Shown here: one piece after another, positions 40,414 to 50,619 of the stretch | How positions within the stretch are numbered: position 1 is the first letter of the stretch | How the letters are laid out: every line of letters starts with the position of its first letter | NCBI RefSeq assembly: GCF_025996515.1 | Contig: NZ_BLRH01000035.1 | Coordinates: 868,001 to 932,000 of the forward strand | DNA: 64,000 nucleotides | Source of the DNA: Rhizohabitans arisaemae | GTDB taxonomy: Bacteria > Actinomycetota > Actinomycetes > Streptosporangiales > Streptosporangiaceae | Direction: 5' to 3' | Program-made: the position numbers and the translations under genes | The notes under the pieces: model-generated | What the model was told of the DNA's origin: nothing | The model's database searches: none | Seen by the model: the letters and a program-made list of their open reading frames with translations, nothing else

Positions 40414-41646
40414 ATGCCGCCCTACCTGCTCGGTCTGCGCCTCCACGGGCGCCGGGTTCTCGTGGCCGGCGGTGGTCGGGTGGCCCAGCGGCGCGTGCCC
40501 ACCCTGCTGGGAGCGGGCGCCGAGGTGCTCCTAGTCTCGCCCGAGGTGACGCCGGCGCTTGACGATCTCATCGCGGCCGGGCGCATCACCTGGCGCCGCA
40601 GGCCGTACCAGGCGGAGGACTGCGCCGGGGTGTGGCTGATCCAGGCGTGCACGGACGACCCCGTGGTCAACGACGAGATCGCCCAAGAGGCCGAGCGTCG
40701 GCACATCTGGTGTGTACGCGCCGACGACAAGGACGCCTCCGCCGCGTGGACCCCGGCGAGCGGCCAGGTCGACGAGATCGGGATCGGAGTGGTGGCCGGG
40801 GGCGATCCCCGTCGCTCCGCGGGTGTCCGGGACGCGATCGTCGAAGCGCTCAGGGACGGCACGGTGGACGCCAGGCGGGGCCGCGCCCGGCCGGTCGGCG
40901 TCGCCTTGGTGGGTGGGGGGCCCGGCGACCCCGGGCTGATCACCGTCCGCGGCAGGCAGCTGCTCGCCCAGGCCGACGTGGTCGTCGCCGACCGGCTCGC
41001 GCCCAGCGCGCTCCTGGACGAGCTGCCGCCCGACGTCGAGCTGATCGACGCGGCGAAGATCCCGTACGGGCGTTCGCTCGCCCAGGAGAAGATCAACGAG
41101 GTGATCGTCGACCGCGCGCTCGCGGGCAAGTTCGTGGTCCGTCTCAAGGGAGGCGATCCGTTCGTCTTCGGCAGAGGGGGCGAGGAGCTTGAGGCGTGCG
41201 CCGCGGCCGGGGTTCCGGTCGTCGTCGTCCCCGGTGTGACCAGCGCGATCGCCGTACCCGGATCCGCAGGGGTACCGGTGACCCATCGGGGGGTCACCCA
41301 GGAGCTGCACATCGTCTCCGCCCACGTGGCGCCGGGGGACCCGGCCTCCACCGTCGACTGGGCCGGACTGGCGCGATCGACGGGCACGCTGATCCTTCTC
41401 ATGGCCGTCGAGCGCATTTCGGTCATCGCCTCAACATTGGTCCGGTACGGACGTTCTCCTGAGACTGCCGTAATGGTGGTACAGGACGGTACTCTTCCCA
41501 CCCAGCGCACTCTCGTCGCGACGCTGTCCGATGTCGCGGAGCGGGTGAAATCGGCTGGAGTTCGACCTCCGGCGATCGTGGTCGTCGGTGATGTTGTCAG
41601 GGTCGGCCAGGAGATTGAAATGGTTCGAGCGGGGCAGATTCCGTGA
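40414..41646 (+). CDS. cobA: Uroporphyrinogen-III C-methyltransferase with precorrin-2 dehydrogenase domain
   Basis: A 410-residue CysG-like fusion. Residues 1-150 form the NAD-binding precorrin-2 dehydrogenase/ferrochelatase domain (RRVLVAGGGRVAQRRVPTLL). Residues about 160-405 form the SAM-dependent methyltransferase (VALVGGGPGDPGLITVRG, VVRLKGGDPFVFGRGGEE, LILLMAVERI). It converts uroporphyrinogen III to precorrin-2, the branch point to sirohaem and cobalamin, and probably on to sirohydrochlorin. I chose the ATG at 40414, with GGGAGAT eight bases upstream; an ATG five codons earlier is possible. Its stop overlaps the start of a dynamin-like GTPase gene, an unexpected partner. Confidence 0.92.
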   Translation: MPPYLLGLRLHGRRVLVAGGGRVAQRRVPTLLGAGAEVLLVSPEVTPALDDLIAAGRITWRRRPYQAEDCAGVWLIQACTDDPVVNDEIAQEAERRHIWCVRADDKDASAAWTPASGQVDEIGIGVVAGGDPRRSAGVRDAIVEALRDGTVDARRGRARPVGVALVGGGPGDPGLITVRGRQLLAQADVVVADRLAPSALLDELPPDVELIDAAKIPYGRSLAQEKINEVIVDRALAGKFVVRLKGGDPFVFGRGGEELEACAAAGVPVVVVPGVTSAIAVPGSAGVPVTHRGVTQELHIVSAHVAPGDPASTVDWAGLARSTGTLILLMAVERISVIASTLVRYGRSPETAVMVVQDGTLPTQRTLVATLSDVAERVKSAGVRPPAIVVVGDVVRVGQEIEMVRAGQIP

Positions 41647-43826
41647 CATCTGCGGCCAAGAAGCCAGGACAGGCGAACTCGCCTGACGGCGGCGTTCCGG
41701 TGGGCTCCGGCAGCATGGAGACCGAGCCGTCGATGGGCGAACAGACACTTACCTTCACCGCGATCTCCGCGGGGACCCCCGACCCCCGGGAGTCCGCAGC
41801 GGCCCGGGTCGAGGACGACGATCCGCCCACAGGCGAGATCGACCTCCCCGGCGACCTGGCCGGGGACACCGTCTACTCGGACTTCGGCGCGTTCGAGGAC
41901 TCCGAGGACGACGATCTCGCCGCCTCCGGAGACGATCCGGCCGGTTCACGCGATCTCGACGATCCGATCGACCTGGACGATCCGGTGGCCCTCGGCGACC
42001 TGGACGACCTCGACCTGGAAGACGACCAGGACGATCGGGTTGATCTGGACGACCTGGCCGGAGACGACGTCGGCAAGTCCGACCGGGACTCCGGGAAGAT
42101 CGACGCGTTCGACTTCGGTGTGGGTGCGCGGCCCGAACGTGAACCGCGCGTCCCCGACCCGATCGCCAAGCAGGTCGAGGCGGCGCTTTCGACGCTGCGC
42201 GAACTCATCGGCGGGATCCGGCTCGGACTGGAGCTGCCCGGGGTGGAGAAGGCGAGGAAGTCCCGGCAGGAGATCCTCGCCCAGCTCGACGACTACGTGG
42301 TGCCCAGGCTCACCTTCTCCACGGCACCCGCGCTCGTCGTCGTGGCCGGATCCACCGGCGCGGGCAAATCGACCCTCGTCAACACCCTCGCGGGCGCGAA
42401 GGTCAGCGCCACCGGGGTACGCCGCCCCACCACCAGCGTCCCCGTCCTCGTGTTCCACCCGTCCGACCGGGCTTGGTTCCAGGAGGGCGGTGTCCTTCCC
42501 GACCTGGTCGCGACGGCCGGGGCGCCGGAGCAGGCGCAGATCGTGCTCACCGAGACCGAGCGGCTGCCCGAGGGGGTGGCCGTACTCGACACCCCCGACA
42601 TCGACTCGGTGGTGGAGGAGAACCACGCGGTCGCGCACCGGCTCCTCGCCGCGGCCGACCTGTGGGTGTTCGTGACCACGGCCGCCCGGTACGCCGACGC
42701 GCCGGCGTGGCGGCTGCTCCGCCTGGCCAAGGAGCGCGGGGCGAGACTGGCGATCGTGCTGTCCCGGGTGCCGGGGCGGTCGAAAGACGTGGTCGTCGCC
42801 CACTTCACCCGCATGCTGGAGGACTACGGCCTCGGTGACGTGGAGCGGTTCGTCATCCCCGAGTGCGCGGTGACCGACGGCAGGCTCCCCTCGGCCGAGG
42901 TCACCGAGCTGCGGATGTGGCTTGCCGAGCTCTCCGTGGACGAGGAGAGCCGCGACCGGGCCGTCCAGCAGACGCTCTCCGGGGTGCTGGACAGTTTCCG
43001 GACCCGGATCCCCGAGCTCGCGCGGCACCTGGAGGCCCAGGTCGCCTTCCGGGCGGAGATGCGCGCCGACGTCGAGGCGGCGTACGGCACGGCGCTGGCG
43101 GAGATCGACGAGGCGATGCGGAGCGGCTCGCTGCTCCGCGGCGAGATCCTCGCCCGATGGCAGGACTTCTCCGGAACGGGGGAGCTCATCCGAAGCCTGC
43201 ACGTCGGCCGCTCCCGCCGGCTCCGCGCGCCCGGGAGCAAGCACCAGGAGCCGGCCCGGGCCGGCACGTTGAAGGCCGCCATCCGCTCCGGACTCGAGGC
43301 CGTGATCATCGCTGCGGCGCATCGGGCGTCCGAGGAGGTCGTGGTCCGCTGGGGCTACCGGGCCCCCGCGGGGACCGCGCTCGCCGCGACCCCGGGGCTC
43401 GGCCGGGCCTCCGAGGAGCTGATCCGCCGGGCCACCCGTGCCATCGGCGCCTGGCAGGAGCACGTCCTGGAGCTCATCCGCACCCATGGGGTGGCCAAGC
43501 GATCGGTCGCCAGGGTCGTCTCGTTCGACGAAGAGGCGCTGGCGATGGTCTTCACCGTCGGCCTGCTCGGCTACGGCACCTCCGACGTGCGGATCGAGAC
43601 GGGGACGAGTGTGATGCCCCAGCGGCTGCTTCGTGCCCTGTTCGGCGCCGAGTATCTGCGGAACATGAGCGCCAAGGCGCGCAACGACCTGCGGGCCCGG
43701 GTCAGCATGCTCTTCGACGAAGAGATGATCAGGTACGCCGACGCGCTCGACCACGCCGGGATCCCCGACGAGAACGCCGCCACCCATCTGTACCAGGCCA
43801 CGTACAACCTCGAGGTCGCACGATGA
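41643..43826 (+). CDS. Dynamin-like GTPase with acidic N-terminal region
   Basis: A 727-residue bacterial dynamin-like protein. Residues about 60-165 are extremely acidic and low in complexity (runs of DLDD and DDLD). The G domain follows: G1 GSTGAGKS at about 236, switch I threonines in RRPTTSVPVL, G3 DTPDID at about 316. The G4 motif (N/T-K-x-D) is not recognisable; the expected place reads VLSRVPGRSKD, so nucleotide specificity may be relaxed. The C-terminal 250 residues are helical with an amphipathic patch (EEALAMVFTVGLLGYG) but no clear transmembrane helix. It overlaps cobA upstream and a second GTPase gene downstream. The pair resembles the DynA/DynB proteins that stabilise FtsZ rings in Streptomyces sporulation. 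Confidence 0.8.
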   Translation: MTSAAKKPGQANSPDGGVPVGSGSMETEPSMGEQTLTFTAISAGTPDPRESAAARVEDDDPPTGEIDLPGDLAGDTVYSDFGAFEDSEDDDLAASGDDPAGSRDLDDPIDLDDPVALGDLDDLDLEDDQDDRVDLDDLAGDDVGKSDRDSGKIDAFDFGVGARPEREPRVPDPIAKQVEAALSTLRELIGGIRLGLELPGVEKARKSRQEILAQLDDYVVPRLTFSTAPALVVVAGSTGAGKSTLVNTLAGAKVSATGVRRPTTSVPVLVFHPSDRAWFQEGGVLPDLVATAGAPEQAQIVLTETERLPEGVAVLDTPDIDSVVEENHAVAHRLLAAADLWVFVTTAARYADAPAWRLLRLAKERGARLAIVLSRVPGRSKDVVVAHFTRMLEDYGLGDVERFVIPECAVTDGRLPSAEVTELRMWLAELSVDEESRDRAVQQTLSGVLDSFRTRIPELARHLEAQVAFRAEMRADVEAAYGTALAEIDEAMRSGSLLRGEILARWQDFSGTGELIRSLHVGRSRRLRAPGSKHQEPARAGTLKAAIRSGLEAVIIAAAHRASEEVVVRWGYRAPAGTALAATPGLGRASEELIRRATRAIGAWQEHVLELIRTHGVAKRSVARVVSFDEEALAMVFTVGLLGYGTSDVRIETGTSVMPQRLLRALFGAEYLRNMSAKARNDLRARVSMLFDEEMIRYADALDHAGIPDENAATHLYQATYNLEVAR

Positions 43827-45448
43827 CGACAGTCACGACGTCCGGCAACGATCTCGCCGCGCGCCTGACCGCGCTCTCCAGGATCGTCGAGTTCGGCGCC
43901 GACCGGGTCGAGCCGCGGGCGCTCGCGGAGGCCAGGCAGTTGCTCGGCCGGGCCGGGGACCGGCTGGCGCTCTCGGGCGAGCACACGGTGGTGGCGCTCG
44001 CCGGTGGCACCGGCAGCGGAAAGTCGACCCTGTTCAACGCGGTCTGCGGGTTGGACCTGTCCCCGGTGGGGATGCGGCGGCCGACCACGTCGAACACGCA
44101 CGCCTGTGTGTGGGGCCTGGAAGGGTCGGGACAGCTGCTCGACTGGCTTGGCGTCCAGTCGCGATACCGGTTCAACCGGGCCAGCGCGCTCGACCGGGAC
44201 GACAACCGGCTCCACGGTCTGATTTTGCTCGACCTCCCCGACCACGACTCCATCCGGGCGCTCACCGACTACGAGGCCGATCGCATGATCGGTGTGGCCG
44301 ACCTGATCGTCTGGGTGCTGGATCCGCAGAAGTACGCCGACGCGTCGGTCCACCGTAAGTACGTCACCGAGCTGGCTGGGCACGACGCCGTCACCGTGTT
44401 CGTCCTCAACCAGATCGACCGCCTCACCCCCGACGAGGTGGCCGAATGCGTCGATGACCTGCGGGATCTGCTGCGGCGGGAAGGCCTGGAGAACCCGATC
44501 ATCGTCACCACCTCGGCGCTGACCAGGAAGGGCGTCGACGGGTTCCGGAGCGTCGTCGCCCAGATCGTGGCCACCAGGCGCGCCTCGGCTCAGCGCATCG
44601 CCGCGGACCTGGAGCGGATCGTGCCCCAGATCACGCCGCCTCTGCCCCCCGTGGAGATCGACGTGGTGGTCGATCGGCAGCGCCGAACGGGGCTCACCGA
44701 CGCCCTCTGCGACGCCGTCGGGGTCGCCGCGGTCGCCGACACCGTGGAGAACGTCTACGCCGCGCGGTCGGTGGAGTGGGTGGGCTGGCCCTACGCCCGA
44801 TGGGTCACCTCCCTCGGCACCGACCCACTGCGCACACTCAACCTCCACGGCTTCCGGGACGACATCAGGGCCGGCCTGACCGCGGCGTCGGTGAGCGCAC
44901 AGCCCGCCGAGGTCGACAACGCCGTACAGTCCCTGGTGGATGGGGTAAGTTCCGGCATACCGGATAACTGGCGCTATGGCATCCGCGACATCGCCCGGGC
45001 CAACTCGGCGAACCTCCCCCGGGCGCTCGCCGATGAGCTGGTGAGCGTCGCCCCACGCCTGGATCACGTGCCCGGCTGGTGGCAACTCATGCGTCTGTGG
45101 CAATTTCTCCTGGTCCTCCTCGCCGTCGTCGGGGTGGTCTGGGCGGGCTCCCTCCTGCTGTTCGGCGTGCCGGAGTCGCAGACACCGGTTCCCTGGGTCG
45201 CCGCCGGGGTCGCCGTATCCCTGGGTCTGGGTCTGCTCACCGCCGTCGTCAGCCGCAACGTGGTCCGGCGCACCGCCGCCGCCGACCGGGAGCACCTCGA
45301 ACGGGAGATGCGCGGGCGGGTCGAACGGATCGCCGAGGAGTCCGTGATCCTCCCGGTGGAGGGGGAGCTCGCCAGGTACGGGGAGTTCCACACGGCCCTG
45401 GCCACGGTCGGCGCGATCCAGCGGCCCATGGCGGGCCTGCGCGGATAG
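43823..45448 (+). CDS. Dynamin-like GTPase with C-terminal membrane anchor
   Basis: A 541-residue GTPase of the YfjP/dynamin-like group. G1 is GGTGSGKST at about residue 63, the switch has RRPTTSNTHACVWG, G3 is LDLPDHDS and G4 is LNQID (NQxD). The C-terminal part has two transmembrane helices, FLLVLLAVVGVVWAGSLLLF and PWVAAGVAVSLGLGLLTAVV, and a short helical tail. It is coupled to the first GTPase gene by an ATGA overlap. Two adjacent dynamin-like proteins, one soluble and one membrane-anchored, are the arrangement of Streptomyces dynAB. By analogy they would assemble at the septal membrane during sporulation; this is inferred. Confidence 0.82.
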   Translation: MTTVTTSGNDLAARLTALSRIVEFGADRVEPRALAEARQLLGRAGDRLALSGEHTVVALAGGTGSGKSTLFNAVCGLDLSPVGMRRPTTSNTHACVWGLEGSGQLLDWLGVQSRYRFNRASALDRDDNRLHGLILLDLPDHDSIRALTDYEADRMIGVADLIVWVLDPQKYADASVHRKYVTELAGHDAVTVFVLNQIDRLTPDEVAECVDDLRDLLRREGLENPIIVTTSALTRKGVDGFRSVVAQIVATRRASAQRIAADLERIVPQITPPLPPVEIDVVVDRQRRTGLTDALCDAVGVAAVADTVENVYAARSVEWVGWPYARWVTSLGTDPLRTLNLHGFRDDIRAGLTAASVSAQPAEVDNAVQSLVDGVSSGIPDNWRYGIRDIARANSANLPRALADELVSVAPRLDHVPGWWQLMRLWQFLLVLLAVVGVVWAGSLLLFGVPESQTPVPWVAAGVAVSLGLGLLTAVVSRNVVRRTAAADREHLEREMRGRVERIAEESVILPVEGELARYGEFHTALATVGAIQRPMAGLRG

Positions 45449-45639
45449 GGCTTCGGCTCCCCGGTCCCGCTCCGTACCGCACACGCCCCACCGCGCCCAA
45501 CACACGTCGACTGTCGCCGGCCGCGCCGACGCGGAGCCGTCGATCGCCGCGTCGGTGAACGACGCAAGCGGGGAGGCGAGCCGCCGTACGTCGGGGGAGA
45601 GCGCAGGCGCACGGTGGGATTCCCGGTTCGTCGCATCGG

Positions 45640-46200
45640 TCAGGCGGCACGGGTCCGGCCATCGGGCCACCCTTCGCCGTCCTCGGCCGGAAGGCCCGCC
45701 TCCTCCGGCGGCTCGTACCCGGAGGAGTCCCCGTAGGACGACTCCCCGCCGTCGTCGATGGGTTCGACGCCCTGGGCCCACTCCCCGGTGTCCTCGTCGT
45801 GCCGCTTCATCGCCTGAGAGTCGCCGGGGATCGTCCACGCCCGGTCGGCTTTGCTGAACGTCGAGACACCCCACCGCAGGTCGTGGCCGAGGGCGACGGC
45901 TTCGAGCTCGATGGAGACCCGCCGGGTGCGTCCGTCCTCGAAGCTGCGGACGTTGAGCCTGCCGTGGGCGATGATCCGCTGTCCCACCCGGACCGACTGA
46001 TGGACGTGGTCCGCGAGCTGACGCCAGCAGCGGACGTTGAGATAGACCGTGTTGCCGTCTTTCCAGCTCTCGGTCTGGCGGTCGAACTTGCGGGGTGTGG
46101 ACGCGACACGCAACGTCAGGACGTGCACCCCGTTCGCGACTTCGGCGATCTTGGGTGTGGCGGTGACGTTGCCGACCACGGTGATATACGTTTCGTTCAC
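45640..46200 (-). CDS. Single-stranded DNA-binding protein (SsbB-like paralogue)
   Basis: A 186-residue SSB. The OB fold occupies about residues 1-115: TYITVVGNVTATPKIAEVAN, KDGNTVYLNVRCWRQLADHV, GQRIIAHGRLNVRSFEDG. The C-terminal tail is acidic and Gly-rich but ends in DGRTRAA and lacks the acidic-Ile-Pro-Phe tip that recruits repair proteins. The replicative SSB of actinomycetes has that tip, whereas the sporulation-linked paralogue SsbB of Streptomyces lacks it. It converges on the dynamin-like pair. I leave the symbol empty because the paralogue assignment rests on the tail only. Confidence 0.9.
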   Translation of the reverse strand: MNETYITVVGNVTATPKIAEVANGVHVLTLRVASTPRKFDRQTESWKDGNTVYLNVRCWRQLADHVHQSVRVGQRIIAHGRLNVRSFEDGRTRRVSIELEAVALGHDLRWGVSTFSKADRAWTIPGDSQAMKRHDEDTGEWAQGVEPIDDGGESSYGDSSGYEPPEEAGLPAEDGEGWPDGRTRAA

Positions 46201-46860
46201 AACGGCCTCCTGTCCTCAACGGGCCCGGCGCGCTGCCGAAGGCCACCGGACAAGCGTGGCCGAGCACCCGTCGGCCGACCTCGACCGAGCGCCGTTCTGT
46301 GGAAATCCCCACTCCCGACGATCACACCTGTGGACAACACGGGGAGCACCTCGGACAGCGCCCCGTCGCGAGGGGCAACCGTGGAGCCCGCCGACGGCGA
46401 AGCCGACGCGGGGGAATTGCGCAGACCGGTCGGCTGAAGGGTCGTGACGGCGTGGCCCTGCGCGGACGGCGCCGAGGTGGGGAGGGCGTCTGCGTCGGCG
46501 GGCGGACCGTTCGGAGGAGAGCATCCGCGGCGGGGCCGGCCGGGTGTGCCGGTGTGGGTTGCGGGAGTGGATTTATTCACCCGCGATGGATCGGATCCTC
46601 GGCGCCGACGGCGGGACCGCATGGGGATGCCGATCTTCAAACCGGACTTCGGTCCAGGTGAGACCCCTGCTTGGTGCATGCCGGATCACGCGGAGACCGG
46701 CCCGGCCGGGATGTCTCTCCAGCGGTGGGAGTTCCGGAGGAGGTCAAGAAGCCACCGGTTCAAGTCGCACTCTGCACGAGGCGCAATTATTGTGTTACAC
46801 AACGTGATAGCAGTTGTGGCCTCACGGCACTCCGGGTGATCCGCGGATGATGGGGGAGGG
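46201..46860 (+). other. Divergent region between ssb and the GGDEF gene
   Basis: No convincing gene lies in these 660 bases. The left 570 bases are high in GC with open frames in several phases that lack ribosome sites. The final 100 bases are AT-rich and contain TTGTGTTACACAA, a short palindrome, overlapping a BldD-like box. Promoters of both divergent genes must lie here. Confidence 0.5.
46795..46807 (+). promoter_or_regulatory. BldD-like box upstream of the GGDEF gene
   Basis: TTACACAACGTGA fits the BldD consensus TNACNC(A/T)GNGTNA at all fixed positions except one (A in place of G at position 8). It lies 53 bases before the start of a diguanylate cyclase gene. BldD is a c-di-GMP-binding repressor that is known to control diguanylate cyclase genes. 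Confidence 0.55.
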
Positions 46861-48183
46861 ATGTTGGCTCCCAGTCGGGCTGGTGTTGAAGGCGATGTGA
46901 GAAGGCGGCGGCGAACCGCGTGGCCGATTCGTCGCTGGCCACTGCTCACGCAGCGGCATCCCCTGATCGTTTATGTGGGCGCGGTCGTCTCACTCCACCT
47001 GTTCGCGATCGGGCTGTTCGCCGCGCAGACGGAGCTGCGCTGGCGTGAGCTGCTCACCTTCGTGGCGTTGACGATCTGCGGCGCGGTCTGCATCGAGGCC
47101 ACCCGAAGACTCGGCATGCCGGCCGGGGTCTCCCGTGACCTGCTGTCCGCGTGGTGGCTCCCGGCGGCGCTCCTCCTACCGCCGGTCTACGCGTTGCTCG
47201 CGCCGGTGCCCCTGCAGATCCTGCTCCAGTTGCGTGTCCGCCCGACGATGCTCTTCCGCAGGGTGTTCAGCGCGGCCGCCATCGGGTTGTCCGCGCTCAT
47301 GGCCTCGCTGGTGTTCCACGGGGCGGTGCCCGCGCCCCTGGAGAGTCCGAGCGCCTGGCTCCTCGGCTCCGGCATGAAGATCATGCTTGCCGTCGTCTGC
47401 GGGGTGCTCTTCACCGTCGCGAACACGGTCCTGGTCGCGGTCGCCGCGCACACCTCCGACCCCAAGGCCAGGTGGCGGGGTCTCTTCTGGAACCGCGAGA
47501 CCCTCATCCTCGACATCGTCGAGCTCTGCCTCGGGGTCCTCGTGGCGATCACCTGCGCCCTCAGCCCGGCGCTGCTTCTGGTCACCCTGCCCCCCGTGGT
47601 CCTGCTCCAGCGGAGCCTGCTCCACGCCCAGTTGCAGGCGGCGGCGCGTACCGACGCCAAGACCGGCCTGCTCAACGCGGCGGCCTGGCAGCGGGAGGCC
47701 GACACCGAGATCGGGCGGGCCCAGCGCACCGGGGAGACCCTCGGGCTCCTCATCGTCGACATCGACCACTTCAAACGGGTCAACGACGGCTACGGGCACC
47801 TCGTCGGAGACCAGGTGCTCATCGCGGTGGCCGGGACGCTCCGCAACCAGCTCCGTGACTACGACGTCGTCGGGCGGTTCGGCGGCGAGGAGTTCGTCGT
47901 GCTGCTGCCCCGGGCCGACGTCGCCGAGGCCCGCAGGGTCGCCGAGCGGCTGCGCTCCCGGGTCGGCCGGCTTGCCGTCCCCGTAGACGACACGTTGATC
48001 ACGGTCACGATCTCGGTGGGGGTCGCGATTCTCCGCACCCACGGGGACGACCTGATCGAGCTTCTCGCCGCCGCGGACCTCGCCCTCTACCGGGCCAAGG
48101 AACTCGGCCGCGACCGGGTCTGCGTACCGGTGGTCGCCACGCCCGCCCCGAGCACAGGGGATGAGGCCGCCCAACCGGGCTGA
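46861..48183 (+). CDS. Membrane-bound diguanylate cyclase (GGDEF)
   Basis: A 440-residue enzyme that makes c-di-GMP. The N-terminal 260 residues carry about six hydrophobic helices (for example LIVYVGAVVSLHLFAIGLF and ALLLVTLPPVVLLQRSLL). The C-terminal GGDEF domain begins at about residue 265 (ARTDAKTGLLNAAAW), with IVDIDHFKRVNDGYGHLVGD and the active-site GGEEF at 341-345. An inhibitory I-site RDYD lies five residues before GGEEF, so product feedback is expected. The ATG follows GGGGGAGGG. The upstream BldD-like box suggests developmental control. No EAL domain is present. Confidence 0.92.
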   Translation: MLAPSRAGVEGDVRRRRRTAWPIRRWPLLTQRHPLIVYVGAVVSLHLFAIGLFAAQTELRWRELLTFVALTICGAVCIEATRRLGMPAGVSRDLLSAWWLPAALLLPPVYALLAPVPLQILLQLRVRPTMLFRRVFSAAAIGLSALMASLVFHGAVPAPLESPSAWLLGSGMKIMLAVVCGVLFTVANTVLVAVAAHTSDPKARWRGLFWNRETLILDIVELCLGVLVAITCALSPALLLVTLPPVVLLQRSLLHAQLQAAARTDAKTGLLNAAAWQREADTEIGRAQRTGETLGLLIVDIDHFKRVNDGYGHLVGDQVLIAVAGTLRNQLRDYDVVGRFGGEEFVVLLPRADVAEARRVAERLRSRVGRLAVPVDDTLITVTISVGVAILRTHGDDLIELLAAADLALYRAKELGRDRVCVPVVATPAPSTGDEAAQPG

Positions 48184-48339
48184 GGCCCGTCAGTCGGCCT
48201 CCCGCCAAGAGGTCGTCGACCACACGGGCGCGTGATGTGAGGGATGTCCGGGATAGGTGGGGACTGAGGGCGGCGATGGGTCGCGGCCAGGCCTTCCTCG
48301 ATGACAGCACTGGACGAGAAAGGCCCTAGGCTTGCTGAC

Positions 48340-50004
<1,665 letters not shown>

Positions 50005-50013
50005 CGTCTCCGT

Positions 50014-50044
50014 CCGCCCGGTGGCGTCGGCGTCCACCGGGCGG
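50014..50044 (+). terminator. Terminator between ettA and glbO
   Basis: CCGCCCGGTGG and CCACCGGGCGG form a perfect 11-bp stem with a nine-base loop, ten bases after the ettA stop and 43 bases from the glbO stop. It is positioned to serve both converging genes. Confidence 0.8.
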
Positions 50045-50086
50045 GCCCGCTCACGACCCTTGGCACGCTGCGGTGCGGGCGGCGGC

Positions 50087-50473
50087 CTAGCCGGTGGGGG
50101 CGTTGATCAGGCTGTGCGCCGCGTAGACGAGGTAGTTCCATAGCTTGGTCTCCTGCTCCTCGGGGAGCTTGAGTTCCTCGACGGCGTCACGCATGTTCTT
50201 GAGCCAGGCGTCCCGCTCGCGTTCGCCGATCACGAACGGGTTGTGCCGCATACGCAGCCGCGGGTGGCCGCGTTCCCGGCTGTAGGTGTTCGGGCCGCCC
50301 CAGTACTGGATGAGAAAGAGGCGCAGGCGTTCCTCCGCACCCTCGAGGTCGGCTTCCGGATAGAGGGGAAGCAGGACCGGGTCCTCCGCCACCCCCTGGT
50401 AGAAGCGGTGGACGAGCCGGCGGAACGTCTCCTCACCGCCGACGGTCTCATAGAAACTCTCGGATTCGGACAC
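50087..50473 (-). CDS. glbO: Group II truncated haemoglobin (GlbO type)
   Basis: A 128-residue truncated globin. The group II sequence [20 protein letters not shown] opens it, [25 protein letters not shown] covers the B/E helices, and [20 protein letters not shown] contains the proximal histidine of the F helix region. This closely follows mycobacterial GlbO, which binds oxygen and detoxifies peroxide and other reactive species. The GTG start gives the family N-terminus; the open frame in the same phase runs far upstream because of high GC. It is monocistronic by position, 146 bases from the MscS gene. Confidence 0.92.
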   Translation of the reverse strand: MSESESFYETVGGEETFRRLVHRFYQGVAEDPVLLPLYPEADLEGAEERLRLFLIQYWGGPNTYSRERGHPRLRMRHNPFVIGERERDAWLKNMRDAVEELKLPEEQETKLWNYLVYAAHSLINAPTG

Positions 50474-50619
50474 GTAATCCAGATTAGGCCCTCTTCCGGG
50501 ACGGTTCGGCCCGTGAGCCGTCGCCCCCGATCGTGATTCGGGGCACACGGTGCCGGTGCCGCGCCGGGCTTGCCCGTACCGAGGTCTCGGCGTGGAACGG
50601 AGCGCGGCCCCGAGGTGGG

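Noticed and set aside
46197-46679. Minus-strand frame of 160 codons between ssb and the GGDEF gene
   Set aside because: No ribosome site, Arg/Pro-rich shadow composition and no family resemblance.
46741-46790. GGTTCAAGTC resembling the T-loop of a tRNA
   Set aside because: The flanking bases do not form a five-base T stem (CACCG against GCACT), and no anticodon or acceptor stem can be drawn.
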